NCBI GenBank assembly: GCA_949316235.1
Contig: OX438748.1
Location: 32,854,836-32,918,835 of the forward strand
Direction: 5' to 3'
DNA from: Oegoconia quadripuncta
Lineage: Eukaryota > Arthropoda > Insecta > Lepidoptera > Autostichidae
Length of the DNA stretch: 64,000 nt
The notes under the pieces were generated by a model. The model worked only from the letters and a program-made list of their open reading frames with translations, was not told where the DNA came from and ran no database searches. Made by a program: the position numbers and the translations under genes. Positions 11,828 to 22,676 of the stretch are shown piece after piece (within the stretch, counting starts at the first letter, position 1; each line of letters opens with the position of its first letter).

Positions 11828-12452
11828 CTAGCTGTTTCCCGCGACTTCGTCCGCGTAGAATTCGTTTTACCTACTATCAAATGCGTCACTCTAAAACTCA
11901 AAAGCAATCCCACTAATTAACCTGTCCCACAGGAACACTTCACTTATATGTCACGTAGGTATTTCATATATGCATCCGTATTTTGCACAACCTGCCTGTT
12001 CTATAAAGTTATACTCCTACACCCAAAGGTTGCCTGGAAGAGATCGCTTTTAGTGATAAGGCCGCCTAATTGTACTCTTATCAGTATTGTGTTCTGTAAA
12101 ATGTATGTTCTCCTTTTGTACAATAAAGTGTATTTGTATTGTATTGTATTGTATTGTATTGTATTGTATTGTATTGTATTGTATTGTATTGTATTGTATT
12201 GTATTGTATTGTATTGTATTGTATTGTATTGTATTGTATTGTACTGTACTGTATTGTATTGTATTGTATTGTATTGTATTGTATTGTATTGTATTGTATT
12301 GTATTGTCACGTATGTAAATCCAGGTTCTAATATGTCTATCAACTAACTTTCAAGAAAATCTGTCCAGCCGTGTAAGCGTGAAGAGGTAATAAACATACA
12401 TACATATACGCACATACACACACACAAACTTTCGCATTTATAATATTAGTTG
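11828..12452. mobile_element. Helitron-like element split by a LINE tail
   Basis: Left part starts ACTAGCTGTTTCCCGCGACT. The right part (about 12,310-12,452) resumes at CAGGTTCTAATATGTC and ends CGCATTTATAATATTAGTT. The LINE 3' end at 12,030-12,307 lies between, so it inserted later. Confidence 0.65.
12030..12307 (+). mobile_element. LINE 3' end with long (TGTAT)n tail
   Basis: GGAAGAGATCGCTTTTAGTG ... GTACAATAAAGTGTATT, then about 35 units of a TGTAT pentanucleotide (12,133-12,307). The run is nearly pure apart from a TGTACTGTAC variant at about 12,241. Open frames here are artefacts of the repeat. Confidence 0.85.
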
Positions 12453-12701
12453 GGATCAGAGCTAACCATGTGATTCATGACTTAAGTTATGGAATGTGTC
12501 ACAATGTTAATGACAAAACAGGGGTTTACCTTTTTTATGGGCAATTTTTATGACGCAATGGATATGTTGTGCAATTGCACAATTTACACTTGAGGGCAAA
12601 GTAAAAATGTGTCATAGAATATATTCATAACTTAACTTCCTATAAAATTAACTGAATTATCTCGTTAACATAAAACTGAAATAGAATCTCCTGAGGGATC
12701 A
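12453..12701. other. Intergenic DNA
   Basis: Nothing recognised. Confidence 0.4.
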
Positions 12702-12790
12702 TCATCATATCACCTAGAGGACGTCCACTGATGAACATATGCCTCCCCCATAGAATTCCAGAGTTGGAAGCGGCCTGCTTCCAGCTACTT
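12702..12790 (-). mobile_element. LINE 3' end (GAT-tailed)
   Basis: ATCATCATATCACCTAGAGG and CATATGCCTCCCCCATAGA in minus orientation match the family at 11,640. Confidence 0.6.
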
Positions 12791-12833
12791 CCCGTGACCT
12801 TTGTCAGGTCGTTTGCATGTCTACTTGTATTTC

Positions 12834-13095
12834 GACGACCCGTTTGGTGTAGTGGTGAGAAATTCTGCTGCTATACCAAAAGGTCGCGGGTTCGAATCCC
12901 GCTAGGGGCATATGTTTGTATAATGAATACGGACATGTGTACCCGAATTATGGATATTTTTAATTTATAATAAGTATTTATTTACAAAAAAATATGTATT
13001 TGTGTAGTATATCAACCATCTAGTATTCACAACACAGTTGTTGTTGCTTACTGTGGAACTAGATGGCGGTTTGTGTATATCTAAGGATATTTATT
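12834..13095 (+). mobile_element. SINE family A, full length
   Basis: GACGACCCGTTTGGTGTAGT head, box B GGGTTCGAATCCC, body and the CTAAGGATATTTATTT tail. Confidence 0.85.
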
Positions 13096-13159
13096 TATTT
13101 ATTTATCTACTTATTGCATGTATTGTATTTACTTACTTATTTGTTTGGTATTAGGTTTC

Positions 13160-13400
13160 CGACCGCGGCTTCGCCCGCGTCATATTACTTTTTAGTGTAA
13201 TTAGAGATCCTGACCACTATGACTAGAGGTCGCGGGTTCTAATATATCTTCTATATATCTAATAATCTAATACGTATATATTTACAATAAAAACCATGTG
13301 GGTATTTGTATAATAGTATTACTAATAATAGAAGCCTAGTTGCTTATTGTAGAACTAGATGGCGCTGTGTTATGTCCAATTTATTTATTTGCATGAGTTG
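13160..13400 (+). mobile_element. Helitron-like scrap and partial SINE A
   Basis: CCGACCGCGGCTTCGCCCGC is a Helitron-like end. From about 13,198 a diverged SINE A runs to GAACTAGATGGCGCTGTG. Confidence 0.5.
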
Positions 13401-13867
13401 ATATATACTTGTCCGCTCACTCTCAGAATTAAAAATGCACAGTCCAGTTCCATATGACATATGACATGTCATGTCAATAAAAGTTAATAATAAATTGAGT
13501 GATTATTAAAATCCGGACGAACAGACAGACCATCGCATAATATAAGTACACTTATAGTACTTGAATCAAACTTATTTCTAAATATAAACTAAACGACTCA
13601 AAAGAATTTTGTTTACATTCGACAATTTTTTTTTAAAGAACTGGTTTCGTTAATTGTTTGCCAAAAGATTCCTTCTCACTAATTTGTTACATATTAATAA
13701 AAATTCCAAGAAATTCACGTCATTGATGAGCGTTTAAATCGGTTATTGGTGTGGTACAAATGTAAGAAATAAGCGAATCATTAGAAAGGGAAAAGGAAAA
13801 GGACAGTGTTTATTCGTCACTTAGACGTACGATATATATAGAATAAATTGTTGTAAAATAATATTAA
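13400..13867. other. AT-rich intergenic DNA
   Basis: No gene or clear repeat seen. Confidence 0.45.
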
Positions 13868-14177
13868 CTGCCTCGGTTGCTCAATGTGAATAACATTGGG
13901 TTTATGATTCGGAGGTCGCGAGTTCTATCCCCAGCGGGGTATATGTTTAAGTACCCGGTTTGGTTGGTGGTAGGGCATTTTAAATAGCTAGGAAAAAATG
14001 GCTACCACCATCTTATCTAAGTCTGCTGCCAAGCAGCAATGTTAATAGCATGTTGTGTTCCGGTTGTCAGAAATAAGTTAGCCAGTCCCCCAAATGTATT
14101 GGAGTTTCCGGGTCAGTACACTTCCACCTTCGACCTCATCTTCACTTAGCATTAGGTGTGATTGAGGTCAAGTGATG
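13868..14177 (+). mobile_element. SINE family B, full length
   Basis: GCCTCGGTTGCTCAATGTG head, box B GAGTTCTATCCCC (mutated), body and AGGTGTGATTGAGGTCAAG tail. Confidence 0.85.
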
Positions 14178-14340
14178 CCAGTGATGACACATGGAACTGA
14201 AACGTGGTCACTATGGGCCTCATAAGAAGGCTATATGCTCGGAGTCTCCCTGCGGGATCAAATCAAAAATGAGAAGACGAAGAAAAATTCTTTATTGTAC
14301 ACAAATTAAAATATACACAGTGAAAAATTATTAGGTCTTT

Positions 14341-14471
14341 ACCTATGAAATTGGCGTTTTGTATGAAGAGTTTCATTAAGTCTATTTTCTCTTATTGAAA
14401 ATTGCAGGAATTGGTACATATTTTATGATTAACGAAGAAAAAAAACTCAAGTTTCATAGGTAAAGACCCAA
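14341..14471. mobile_element. Mariner-like MITE, 131-bp deletion form
   Basis: Ends TTAGGTCTTTACCTATGAAA and TTTCATAGGTAAAGACCCAA, flanked by TA on both sides (14,339-14,340 and 14,472-14,473). Internal sequence is a shortened form of the 411-bp copy at 46,661. Confidence 0.85.
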
Positions 14472-14524
14472 TATTAACAGGAGTACAAAGACGGTCTTAT
14501 CGCTTGTAGCGATCTCGCGATGTA

Positions 14525-14700
14525 CTGATGAGATTCGCAGGAGAACCAACGTGACCGATACTGCTTGACGAATTGGTGGCACATTGCTCGTAGGACTGAC
14601 GGCCGTTGGGGTGGAGAGGTTCTCTAGTGGCGACCACGCACCGGAACACGCTGCGTGAGCAGGCTCCCCACAAGTTGAACCGACAATTAATTATTTAAAA
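14525..14700 (+). mobile_element. LINE RT-tail fragment
   Basis: Reads pieces of the C-terminal Gly-His and Arg-rich tail of a LINE reverse transcriptase (RRTDGRWGG-like, VEWRPR-like), with frameshifts. Confidence 0.5.
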
Positions 14701-14912
14701 AAGACAAGACCTACGATGATAATTACAGTAGAAGTATATAGATCACTTTTCTCTAAAAAAATAAACAAACTAAATGGACACAAATATTGATTTCGACAAT
14801 TTTTAAAATTCGACAACTTCATCGTTCTCATCTCTATAGTCGTTTGAAAATTGTCATAGCTACAGACATGGTTCCAAATTCAAATAAGTATGTAATGCAA
14901 GTTCATACTTAC
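14701..14912. other. Possible intron of the 15-kb candidate gene
   Basis: No feature besides the donor at 14,907-14,912. Confidence 0.3.
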
Positions 14913-15780
14913 GTCCTATGCGTCCTAGAGTTTTATTTATTCCATATTCAAAATCATTGGATTTTCCGGAGACTTCAAAATAACTCTCCAAGATGCTTAA
15001 ATTTTCTGTGTTCTGACTGCAGATGTACTGGCAATATTTCACAGTATTTTTGAGAAAGAAAAGGTAAATTACATGTCACCCCCGGTAACGATATCGACCT
15101 CATTCATTAAAATCTCGATGGATATTTAAAAATGGAATGCCATGACAGTGATACACGCGAAACTTATAATCTTTCTAAGTATTCTATAGCGCAACAGTTA
15201 GGTAAAATAGAGTAGGCCAAATTGCACCAACTTTAACACGCCATTTTTCTACAAATCTTGCTTACTAGCGATCCATCTATAAATGAAACTTTATCTTATT
15301 AATGAAACTTCTATTGAATGAAGATGAGGTTTGATCACAATGTTAATCAATAAAAGTGTTCTGAAAGATTTAACGGTGGCAATATCTTCATGTAACAACG
15401 TCATTCGGGATCAATTTTAACATGAAGATATGAAGTTATCATAAACTCACACAACATAAAATTCGAAATTCTCCAACCGTGCATAATCAGTTTATCATAT
15501 ATCGAGATGAGATTATGCTTGATGATAATTCTGCCAAAGGGTCAAGGCTGATAGAAAAACAGGATATCAGAATGATTAGTTTCATTCATTTTCAAAATCA
15601 ACATTACACGTACTTACTGGCATGTTCCCATTGGAAGTAATTCGCTATAGTTTAAACCAAATGCCGACAATTCCTTGTATCAATGAATCAGAGTCACGCT
15701 CAGTAGTACGGACAGTTTCACAACGGCTGCGGATCGATGCGCCCGCGTCGCATAACGTTGGTGGTCTTCAAGAAACAGTG
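14913..15780 (-). CDS. Candidate first exons of an unidentified gene
   Basis: Exon 1 is CpG-containing sequence (about 15,780-15,618) with ATG at 15623-15621, one further codon (CCA), then donor GTAAGT. Exon 2, 15027..14913, follows a CAG acceptor, reads 38 open codons plus one base and ends at a GTAAGT donor. Joined, the frame reads MPYICSQNTENL and on to NKTLGRIG. The next exon should lie left of 14,900 in phase 1; none was recognised. The polypyrimidine tract before exon 2 is weak, and CTGCAG six bases further in is an alternative acceptor. The product matches no family I know. It could be a chance pairing of splice-like motifs. Confidence 0.35.
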
Positions 15781-16417
15781 AATTGTGTACAAGATTGTTT
15801 TCGTGTTGTGTTGTGTTGTGTTGGATTAGAAATTTGCTATAATTACTGGTAATTATACTATTTATAACAGTGATTTCTCTTTGGAAAATAAATAAATAGT
15901 GTCACATTTATGCACTAATGTGTATCTGGTTACTACAATTATATGAGCACAGGAAAATTAAGTATTTAATAGTTCAAGAAAATTTGTTTTTAAACTGTTA
16001 AGTTGAGTACACCTACAGTTAATATCAGAATACAAATAGATCGTACACAGTGAAACCTATAAACAAGTACCTACCTACAAAATTAATTACATAACATTAC
16101 TTTCTCATAAAAGGACCTAGATGCTTCCTCAATGCACTCCAAAAATGACCGGGCACCCTTACTGTCTGTCTAAATTGTAATGAATTTCATTAACAACTGT
16201 CAAATTCAACCAATAGCAGGAGGCGACCAATGATGATCCAGATGGCATGAAATTAAATAAGAAATGATATTATAATATATAGAAGTTATAGTTTGTAGGT
16301 TCAGTTTGTGTATTTTTATCTTTACGTTAGTATAATAATTACCAACTATAAAATACACCCGTATTGCTACTATTAGTGCAAACCTCATCTACTGGTAGCT
16401 TGTATCTTTTCCCTAAG
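15781..16417. other. Intergenic DNA, possible promoter side of the 15-kb candidate
   Basis: AT-rich. A (GTGTT)n-like run GTGTTGTGTTGTGTTG lies near 15,803. No recognised repeat. Confidence 0.35.
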
Positions 16418-16545
16418 GTTTGCATGGAAGAGATCGCTGTTAGCGATAAGGCCGTCTTTTTGTGCGATTAATGATGTACGCCCTATTCTTCATGTAGCTT
16501 TTGATAATTGTGCAATAAAGAGTATTTGATTTGATTATTAATCAA
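16418..16545 (+). mobile_element. LINE 3' end
   Basis: GGAAGAGATCGCTGTTAGCG ... GTGCAATAAAGAGTATTTGA. Confidence 0.65.
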
Positions 16546-16547
16546 AA

Positions 16548-16940
16548 TATCGGCCACAGGACGTCCATTGCTTAATCTCTCCATAGATTTTCAGAGCGGC
16601 CGGTTGGAATCGGCCTGCATCCAGTCGCTATTGATTCACTCACCAAATCCAATGTATCTGTAAAAAATCCAACTTCTAACTAATTGTTATCGAGGCATCC
16701 AGAATTTACAGATTCCTTTTTTCCTCCTCTTTTTGTACAACAATTATAAATAGGTCTTTTTGTATTGTCTTAGTGATTTAGTTAGTTAATAGTCTATTTT
16801 ATTCTTAAGCATTGAAACTGTTTACCTGAGTGCACGCTGTGTTCACATCCAGTAGGATGCATTGAGTTAATTATGTCGTAATGTTGGGTGAGACTGAAAA
16901 TATTTTGAATTGAGTCCACTTTTGTGAACCGTTTAAAAAA
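16548..16940 (-). mobile_element. LINE 3' end scrap and AT-rich flank
   Basis: 16,548-16,625 matches the GAT-tailed family in minus orientation (GGACGTCCATTGC, GGCCTGCATCCAG). The rest has nothing recognised. Confidence 0.5.
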
Positions 16941-16946
16941 AAATTA

Positions 16947-17178
16947 TAAATAAATATTTCGGACACTTACACCAATCATCTAGTCCCAAACTAAGCAAAG
17001 CTTGTGCTATGGTTACTAGATAACGGATAAACATACATAAATATTTATATAAACATCCAAGACTCGGGAATAAATGTTCGTATTCATCACACAAACATTT
17101 ACCCCTCGCGGGATTCGAACCTGCAACCGTTGGTTTCGTTGATAGGGTCACTATCCACTACACCAATCGGTCGTCAAT
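16947..17178 (-). mobile_element. SINE family C, full length
   Basis: From GACACTTACACCAATCATCT to CACTACACCAATCGGTCGTC. Box B (minus) is GGGATTCGAACC. Confidence 0.85.
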
Positions 17179-17249
17179 ATGTTCACTAAAAACCTATATA
17201 ATTTTTCTGATACAAATCATAGACATAAACATTTTATTCATCACTAACT

Positions 17250-17430
17250 TACCGGCCGCGATTTCACCTGCGTGGAAAACTTTATCGAGAATATGTTTAA
17301 TTTGTTTATACCGCGGGAACTGCTCACTTTATGGGGTTAAAAAATATCCTATGTATGTTCTTGCTATACACCAAATTTCATCCAAATCCGTTCATCCGTT
17401 TCGCCGTGATTGAGCAACAAACAGACAGAC
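17250..17430. mobile_element. Helitron-like element, partial
   Basis: TTACCGGCCGCGATTTCACC ... CGCCGTGATTGAGCAACAAA. The ATTTATAATATTAGT end is missing; a second scrap (CGACTTCGTTCGCGTGGACC) follows. Confidence 0.6.
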
Positions 17431-17469
17431 AAAAGAACAAAAAAACAAACATCTAAACGCGACTTCGTT

Positions 17470-17916
17470 CGCGTGGACCATTTCATCAAAATCGGTTTAG
17501 ATATCAGAGGAACAGGATTATCTAATGACTTTGTAAACTTAGTGAATTATTTTTCTTTTTTTTTGTTTGTGGCTTTTTATATCGTGCTCTGTTAATATAA
17601 TAAATTCTGCCAATGACAACGTAGGTAAAGGACAAATCACGAGAACAGATGACTGATTATAGAGAAGAGATATATTTAAGTGGTCGGTTATTCACTTCTC
17701 CGTCTAGATAACGTATTCTTGAAAGGGAGATATCGTCCCCGCGTAACTCAAAACGAGTGACTTTTCGAAATCAATATACTATTCAATACTATTTTAACTA
17801 AAAAATAAATAATTGAATGTTACGATTTAAGTTATAATTTCTACAAAATAAAATTGTTATCCTGTTTGTTTCACGACACCTCTCAGTATGGAACTAAACT
17901 GACCTACGCCAAAGTA
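17470..17916. other. Intergenic DNA
   Basis: No gene or clear repeat seen. Confidence 0.4.
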
Positions 17917-18090
17917 CAATACAATACAATAAAATACAATACAAATACTCTTTATTGCGCAAAATAATTTACAATAACTTTTGATGATAACAATAGAACA
18001 CAATTAGGCGGTCTTATCACTAAAAGCGATCTCTTCCAGACAACCCACAGCTATGGGACATTTGTAAGTAGAAAAACAGGTAGGGTGCAT
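17917..18090 (-). mobile_element. LINE 3' end
   Basis: ATACTCTTTATTGCGCAAAA and AAGCGATCTCTTCCAGACAA, nearly the same as 2,232-2,400. Confidence 0.7.
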
Positions 18091-18230
18091 GCATAAATAT
18101 ATATAAATACTTAATATATAGTAGGTACAAAGTACTTAGAGCGCGCGTAGATTTTTAACATACTTTGGGGACGCGATGTTTCCAAAGTGGTGCAGTAGCA
18201 TGCACTGTAGCCACTGATGTACGCTATATG

Positions 18231-18288
18231 TTTGTTTACTATATGTTTTTAATGCACAGTTGTGCATTAAAAACATATAGTAAACAAA
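18231..18288. repeat. Perfect quasi-palindrome, 28-bp arms
   Basis: The arm beginning TTTGTTTACTATATG and its exact complement are separated by GT. An outer piece (CTATATGTTTGT / ACAAACATATAG) extends the symmetry after a short insertion. Confidence 0.9.
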
Positions 18289-18325
18289 GTAGTACAAACA
18301 TATAGTATAGTAGTCAAGTACCAAC

Positions 18326-18630
18326 CAGTTGGTTGGTACTTGACCTCAATCACACCTGATGTTAAGTGAGAATGAGGTAGAAGGTGGAAGCGTACTGACC
18401 CGGAAACCCCAACACATTTGGGGGACTGGCTATCTTACCTCTGATAACCGGAACACAACAATGCGAACTACATTTCTGCTTGGCGGCAGATTTAGATAAG
18501 ATGGTGGTAGCTAGACATTTAAAATGCCCTACCACCAACCAAACCGAGTACTTAAACATGTACTCCGCTGGGGATCGAACCCGCGACCTCCGAATCGTAA
18601 ACGCAATGTTGTTTACATGGAGGCGGTTAA
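18326..18630 (-). mobile_element. SINE family B, near full length
   Basis: TGACCTCAATCACACCTGAT to GGATCGAACCCGCGACCTCC and GTTTACATGGAGGCGGT. Confidence 0.85.
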
Positions 18631-18734
18631 AACTTTTGGGGGTTACAGTATCACTTGAAGAATTCATAGAGAAAAAGTAAGGCCAGATTTTATAAATAAA
18701 AAAAATATATAAAGAAAAAAGTTATATATAAATC

Positions 18735-18870
18735 AAATCAAATCAAAATATTTTATTTCATATGATAAAATTATCACTTGAAAACGTCACTATTAATATT
18801 ACATTTAAATTTTACGGCTCATTCACAAAGCTGACTCCCCAGAGAAGAACGAGCAAGTAACTCTGGGGTA
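18735..18870 (-). mobile_element. LINE 3' end (TGACTT-type family)
   Basis: ATCACTTGAAAACGTCAC ... CCCCAGAGAAGAACGAGCAA in minus orientation. A better copy is at 61,610-61,790. Confidence 0.6.
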
Positions 18871-19480
18871 ATATATATAGTAACGTTATAGAAACTGTAA
18901 ATATAACTGTGTGGTTTACCGCTACAAATAAATCTTTCTAATTTATTAAAGTCTTAAGTTTGACATGTCTAGCCGTTATGAAGAAAAAGTGTCTTGACAG
19001 ATAAAAATACCAGAAAATACAAGCAAATGGAAATAAATATATAACATGTAACAATGAAAATGTGATTGTGGATTTATGGGCTAAAAATTTCCTGAAGAAG
19101 GTTTGCCATTAATCAACTCATTATTTACATACACACATCCATTTACATACACACATACATTTCCATACATACATACATACATTTACATACAAACATACCT
19201 TTAATATACCTGATTATGTCCAGTAAATTGTAACTGCTAAAATATTGTATGCCTTTACGGCGGAACATAGCGCTCTAAGGATTTTGTAAGACCAAATGCT
19301 ACCTGTGATTAATAAATGTACTTTGACTTTAATCTTAAGTTAATGAGTTATATTTTTATTTATTTTTATTTTATTTATTAACTTTTTTTTTCGTTTATTT
19401 TGTTATGGAAGAGCGGGGTTTTCTAACACAAATATAAATATACTTAAAAGAAAACCCCAACACTAAAAATGTTAGGTATC
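18871..19480. other. AT-rich intergenic DNA
   Basis: Contains a degenerate CATA-rich microsatellite (19,125-19,195). No gene seen. Confidence 0.45.
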
Positions 19481-19484
19481 TAAT

Positions 19485-19770
19485 GACGACCTGTTTGGTG
19501 TAGTGGTTAGCAACTCTGACCACTATACCAAAAGGTTGCGGGTTCGAATCCCGCTAGGGGCATATGTTTGTATGATGAATACGAACATGTGTACCCGAGT
19601 TATGGATGTTTTCATTTATAATAAGTATTTATTTACCAAAAAAAAAAATGTATTTATGTAGTATATCAACCATCTGGTATTCACAACACAAGCCTATAGT
19701 TGCTTACTGTGGAACTAGGTGGCGCTGTGTGTATGTCTAAGGATATTTATTATTATTATTATTATTATCT
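19485..19770 (+). mobile_element. SINE family A, full length
   Basis: GACGACCTGTTTGGTGTAGT head, GGGTTCGAATCCC box B, body and (TTA)n tail. The cleanest copy in the window. Confidence 0.9.
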
Positions 19771-20266
19771 AAGTGAATGAAAATAAACATTTTTGATTTT
19801 TTGAAAAGGATAACAGCGATCTTATAAGAATTTCGTTTTTACCTTTTAATGTCCAGACCTCTACAAAACATGCCGCGTCACAATAGTCAAAAATTTTTTA
19901 TGTTGTAGGTACAGTCAGCTGCAGAGAACTGATTTCTCTCCCCCTCGTAATCAATATTATGTGAAATGGGGGTCTTATTTATCTGCAGCTGACTGTACAC
20001 AGGGCGCACTTAAAATAGTCTGATTTTAATTTTTTCAAACTTACTGCTTTTCCAAACCGCAATTTTCCCCTGTGAAGAAGGAAGGATTGCTCTTTAAAAA
20101 ACAGGTTTTTATATTACGAAAAGGTACATATTAATTGTTAAATAGCCTACCACGCGAACGAGCTGGTTATGTCCAGGGATGATTATCATCTAAATATAAT
20201 ATGATTTCTTAATAAGTTTCTGTTTTATAGTATCTTTAGATATATTGAAAGGAAGATTTTATAGAT
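19771..20266. other. Intergenic DNA with a LINE scrap
   Basis: 20,050-20,130 is a minus-strand piece of the LINE end with TTTTCCCCTGTGAAGAAGG. Nothing else seen. Confidence 0.4.
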
Positions 20267-20560
20267 GTTGACCACCTGTTTGGTGTGGTGGTTAGAAACT
20301 GTGACTGACAGACATCTGTATTAATAATACAAACATATGCCCGTACCGGGATTCGAACCCGCGACCTTTTGGTATAGCATGCAGTCACAGTTTCTACCCG
20401 TACTACCGTGTACCCGAGTTATCCATGTTTTTCATTTATATATGTATTTATTTACAAAAAAAATATATTTGTGTACCATCTGGTATCCATAATACAAGCA
20501 TAGTAGCTTAGTGTGGAACTAGATGGCGCTGTGTGTATGTGCTAAGATATTTATTATTAA
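20267..20560 (+). mobile_element. SINE family A with inverted head segment
   Basis: Begins GACCACCTGTTTGGTGTGGT, but the stretch about 20,320-20,395 is in reverse (GGGATTCGAACCCGCGACC) before the body resumes forward at GTGTACCCGAGTTATCCATG. GTTAGAAACTGTGACTG and CAGTCACAGTTTCTAC form the resulting hairpin arms. Confidence 0.75.
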
Positions 20561-21409
20561 AATATCAATTCTTAGTAAATAGCTATTTGACTGAATTATT
20601 GAGTTTGCGGAGGCGACTCATTGTATTTAGCCAAATAATTCCAGAAATCGTTTAGAAACACGGTGTTGAATTTCGTTGGATATGACGTCAAAGCGGGCCA
20701 ATACAGGAAATTGTGAATGCTTATGAATCAGGAAAGATTAATTGATTTCTTGTTTTGAAATGCTTGCGGCTGAAATCGAAACGCAGGGAAAACCAAGCGT
20801 ATAAATCTTAGTGTATCAGCCACATTTAAAACAATAAAGATTTCTATTCTATTCTATGTAATAAGTTTTGTCTTCATGATTGTTTCTACAGCTGAGGGAA
20901 AATATAAACATAGTTAACCATGCTGTTATATTAATAGTTATGAAAAGAGGCAGCTGGAATGTTATTATGATTGTGGAGGTATTCATGGGATATTTTTTTT
21001 TGGGTTCTGTAGACACATGGCATAATACGGAACCGTTATAATTGTGGGCAATTCATGTGATGCGTTCCGACGAAAAACGACTTCTTTACGGCGTGTGTGA
21101 GTGTTTATGCCCTGTTTTTGTCCGGATGTATCACAGTAATGCGTGATCCGATTGGACTGCGGTTATTTTGTAAAGGCGCGTGCACTCTAGTGTTAGTAAT
21201 TAAATGAGAGGCACGTGATTGGTGAAAATTGATTAACACGTGCCGGGATTCATCACTATACATAGTAGACTTGTTATTATTATTGCGCCTAATGGCGTGA
21301 TGTGTCCTGAAATATGTTACTAGGATTTATTCCGCCCAGTGGTGCCGTCATTGGATAAATTAAGACTTCAAATACAGCAAAAATTAAAAATATTGCTCTG
21401 ACCTTCCCG
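20561..21409. other. Intergenic DNA
   Basis: 21,035-21,175 (GTTTTTGTCCGGATGTATCA, TAATGCGTGATCCGATTGG) is a repeat also seen at 62,140-62,260 (minus) and, diverged, at 37,320-37,460. No gene. Confidence 0.4.
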
Positions 21410-21508
21410 TTCTGACCGGGACAGTACGCTTCCACCTTCGACCTCAATTTCACTTAACATCAGGTGTGATTGAGGTCAAGTACGAACCCTTCGTGCATAA
21501 AAAAAGAA
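21410..21508 (+). mobile_element. SINE family B, 3' end
   Basis: CAGTACGCTTCCACCTTCGA and CATCAGGTGTGATTGAGGTC, with an A-rich tail. Confidence 0.75.
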
Positions 21509-21544
21509 GACCTACACTCGAAAACCCTAAAAGTTAATTATAAA

Positions 21545-21880
21545 TAATAGGTCATCATCTGCCCATAAACATCCCACTTCAGAGATATAGGCCTTCCCTC
21601 GTATATGAGGGAGTGTGGGGCATAGTGCACCACGTTGACCCAATGCGGGTTGGGTACTTCACATGCCTTTGAATTTTTATTTCTCAGACATGCAAGTTTC
21701 CTCAAGATGTTTTCCTTCGCCGTTTAAGAGCAGTCGGATAAATGCACATAAGTAATTAAATTAAATTTAAATAGTCATTGCTACTTGGCCTGCCTGGGAA
21801 TCGAACCTGGACTCCCAAATTGGGAGACGGCGTCTTAACCGCTCCATTCGGAGCGTCGGTGGCTCAGCGGTAAAATAATT
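21545..21880 (-). mobile_element. SINE family D (third tRNA-like head)
   Basis: Minus strand: GAATGGAGCGGTTAAGACGC, then box B CCAGGTTCGATTCCCAGGCA, then a body ending CGAGGGAAGGCCTATATC. Partial copies at 37,530-37,690 (plus), 5,975-6,075 and 47,930-48,030. Confidence 0.7.
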
Positions 21881-22554
21881 TCTGGCATTACAAATTATGG
21901 ATGGATGGAAATAATGGATATTCTTGATTTATTCTGTATTTAAAAAGAAATATTAATTTATCCAATGGTCTGGACTGGACACTGGACAAAATAAACCCTC
22001 TTAATGTTGAACTTATATTATTTTTGTTTCGTGATATTTCCCACATTCCGAAACCATAGTCCTAATGCCCACGATTTGTGCATTGCACAAAAGAATTGTT
22101 TACGTATCATTGTTAAATATACCGGATGAGTTTTTTTACCTTAAGGAAAAAAATAGGGCATATTAGGTAAGTGAAATAGAAGTTATTGGCATAGGTAGTT
22201 TTTTTTTTTTCAAAACCATCATCGACCTTTGCGCCTGCCGGAGATTGATATACGACTGGCGGGATTCCTAGGGTTCCTATCATGCGAATTTTTATTGCAA
22301 CTCATATTTTCTCCAAGTTTTTTAAATTTATTTAATTTAATGATATAATTATGTGCAGGCTACAACAAGCGCCGGTTATACTGTATTTACACCGTAGCGT
22401 TCGTAGTACTAAACAGCATGGTGGGCGGCATATTATTTATATTATTAAAAATTTTATATAAAAAAATATTTCTTTGTTTCTTTGACAAAGTTGTTTGCAA
22501 TCATGAGTAGGTATACCTTTTGGTATCAACGACTATTTAAAAGTAACCCTATAT
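21881..22554. other. Intergenic DNA
   Basis: No gene or clear repeat seen. Confidence 0.4.
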
Positions 22555-22676
22555 ACAGAGTGAATTTGAATTAGTGTATTTCTCATTAACTGGTGACGCC
22601 ACTCTTGATTACGAACAAGTTTGCTTAAGCAACCATAGTCGAATTCGATCAGAAAATTTTCGATAACCTTAGTTTA
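22555..22676 (-). mobile_element. MITE-like repeat fragment
   Basis: CACTCTTGATTACGAACAAG and CATAGTCGAATTCGATCAGA in the reverse sense of the copy at 40,725-40,815. Confidence 0.45.

Noticed and set aside
12050..12347. Open frames of 86-127 codons on both strands
   Set aside because: Pure pentanucleotide repeat translates open in several frames; not a gene.
19485..19560. tRNA genes at the SINE heads (here, 12,834, 36,205, 38,261 and others)
   Set aside because: Box A and B words are present, but no canonical cloverleaf or acceptor stem; each is followed by a SINE body.
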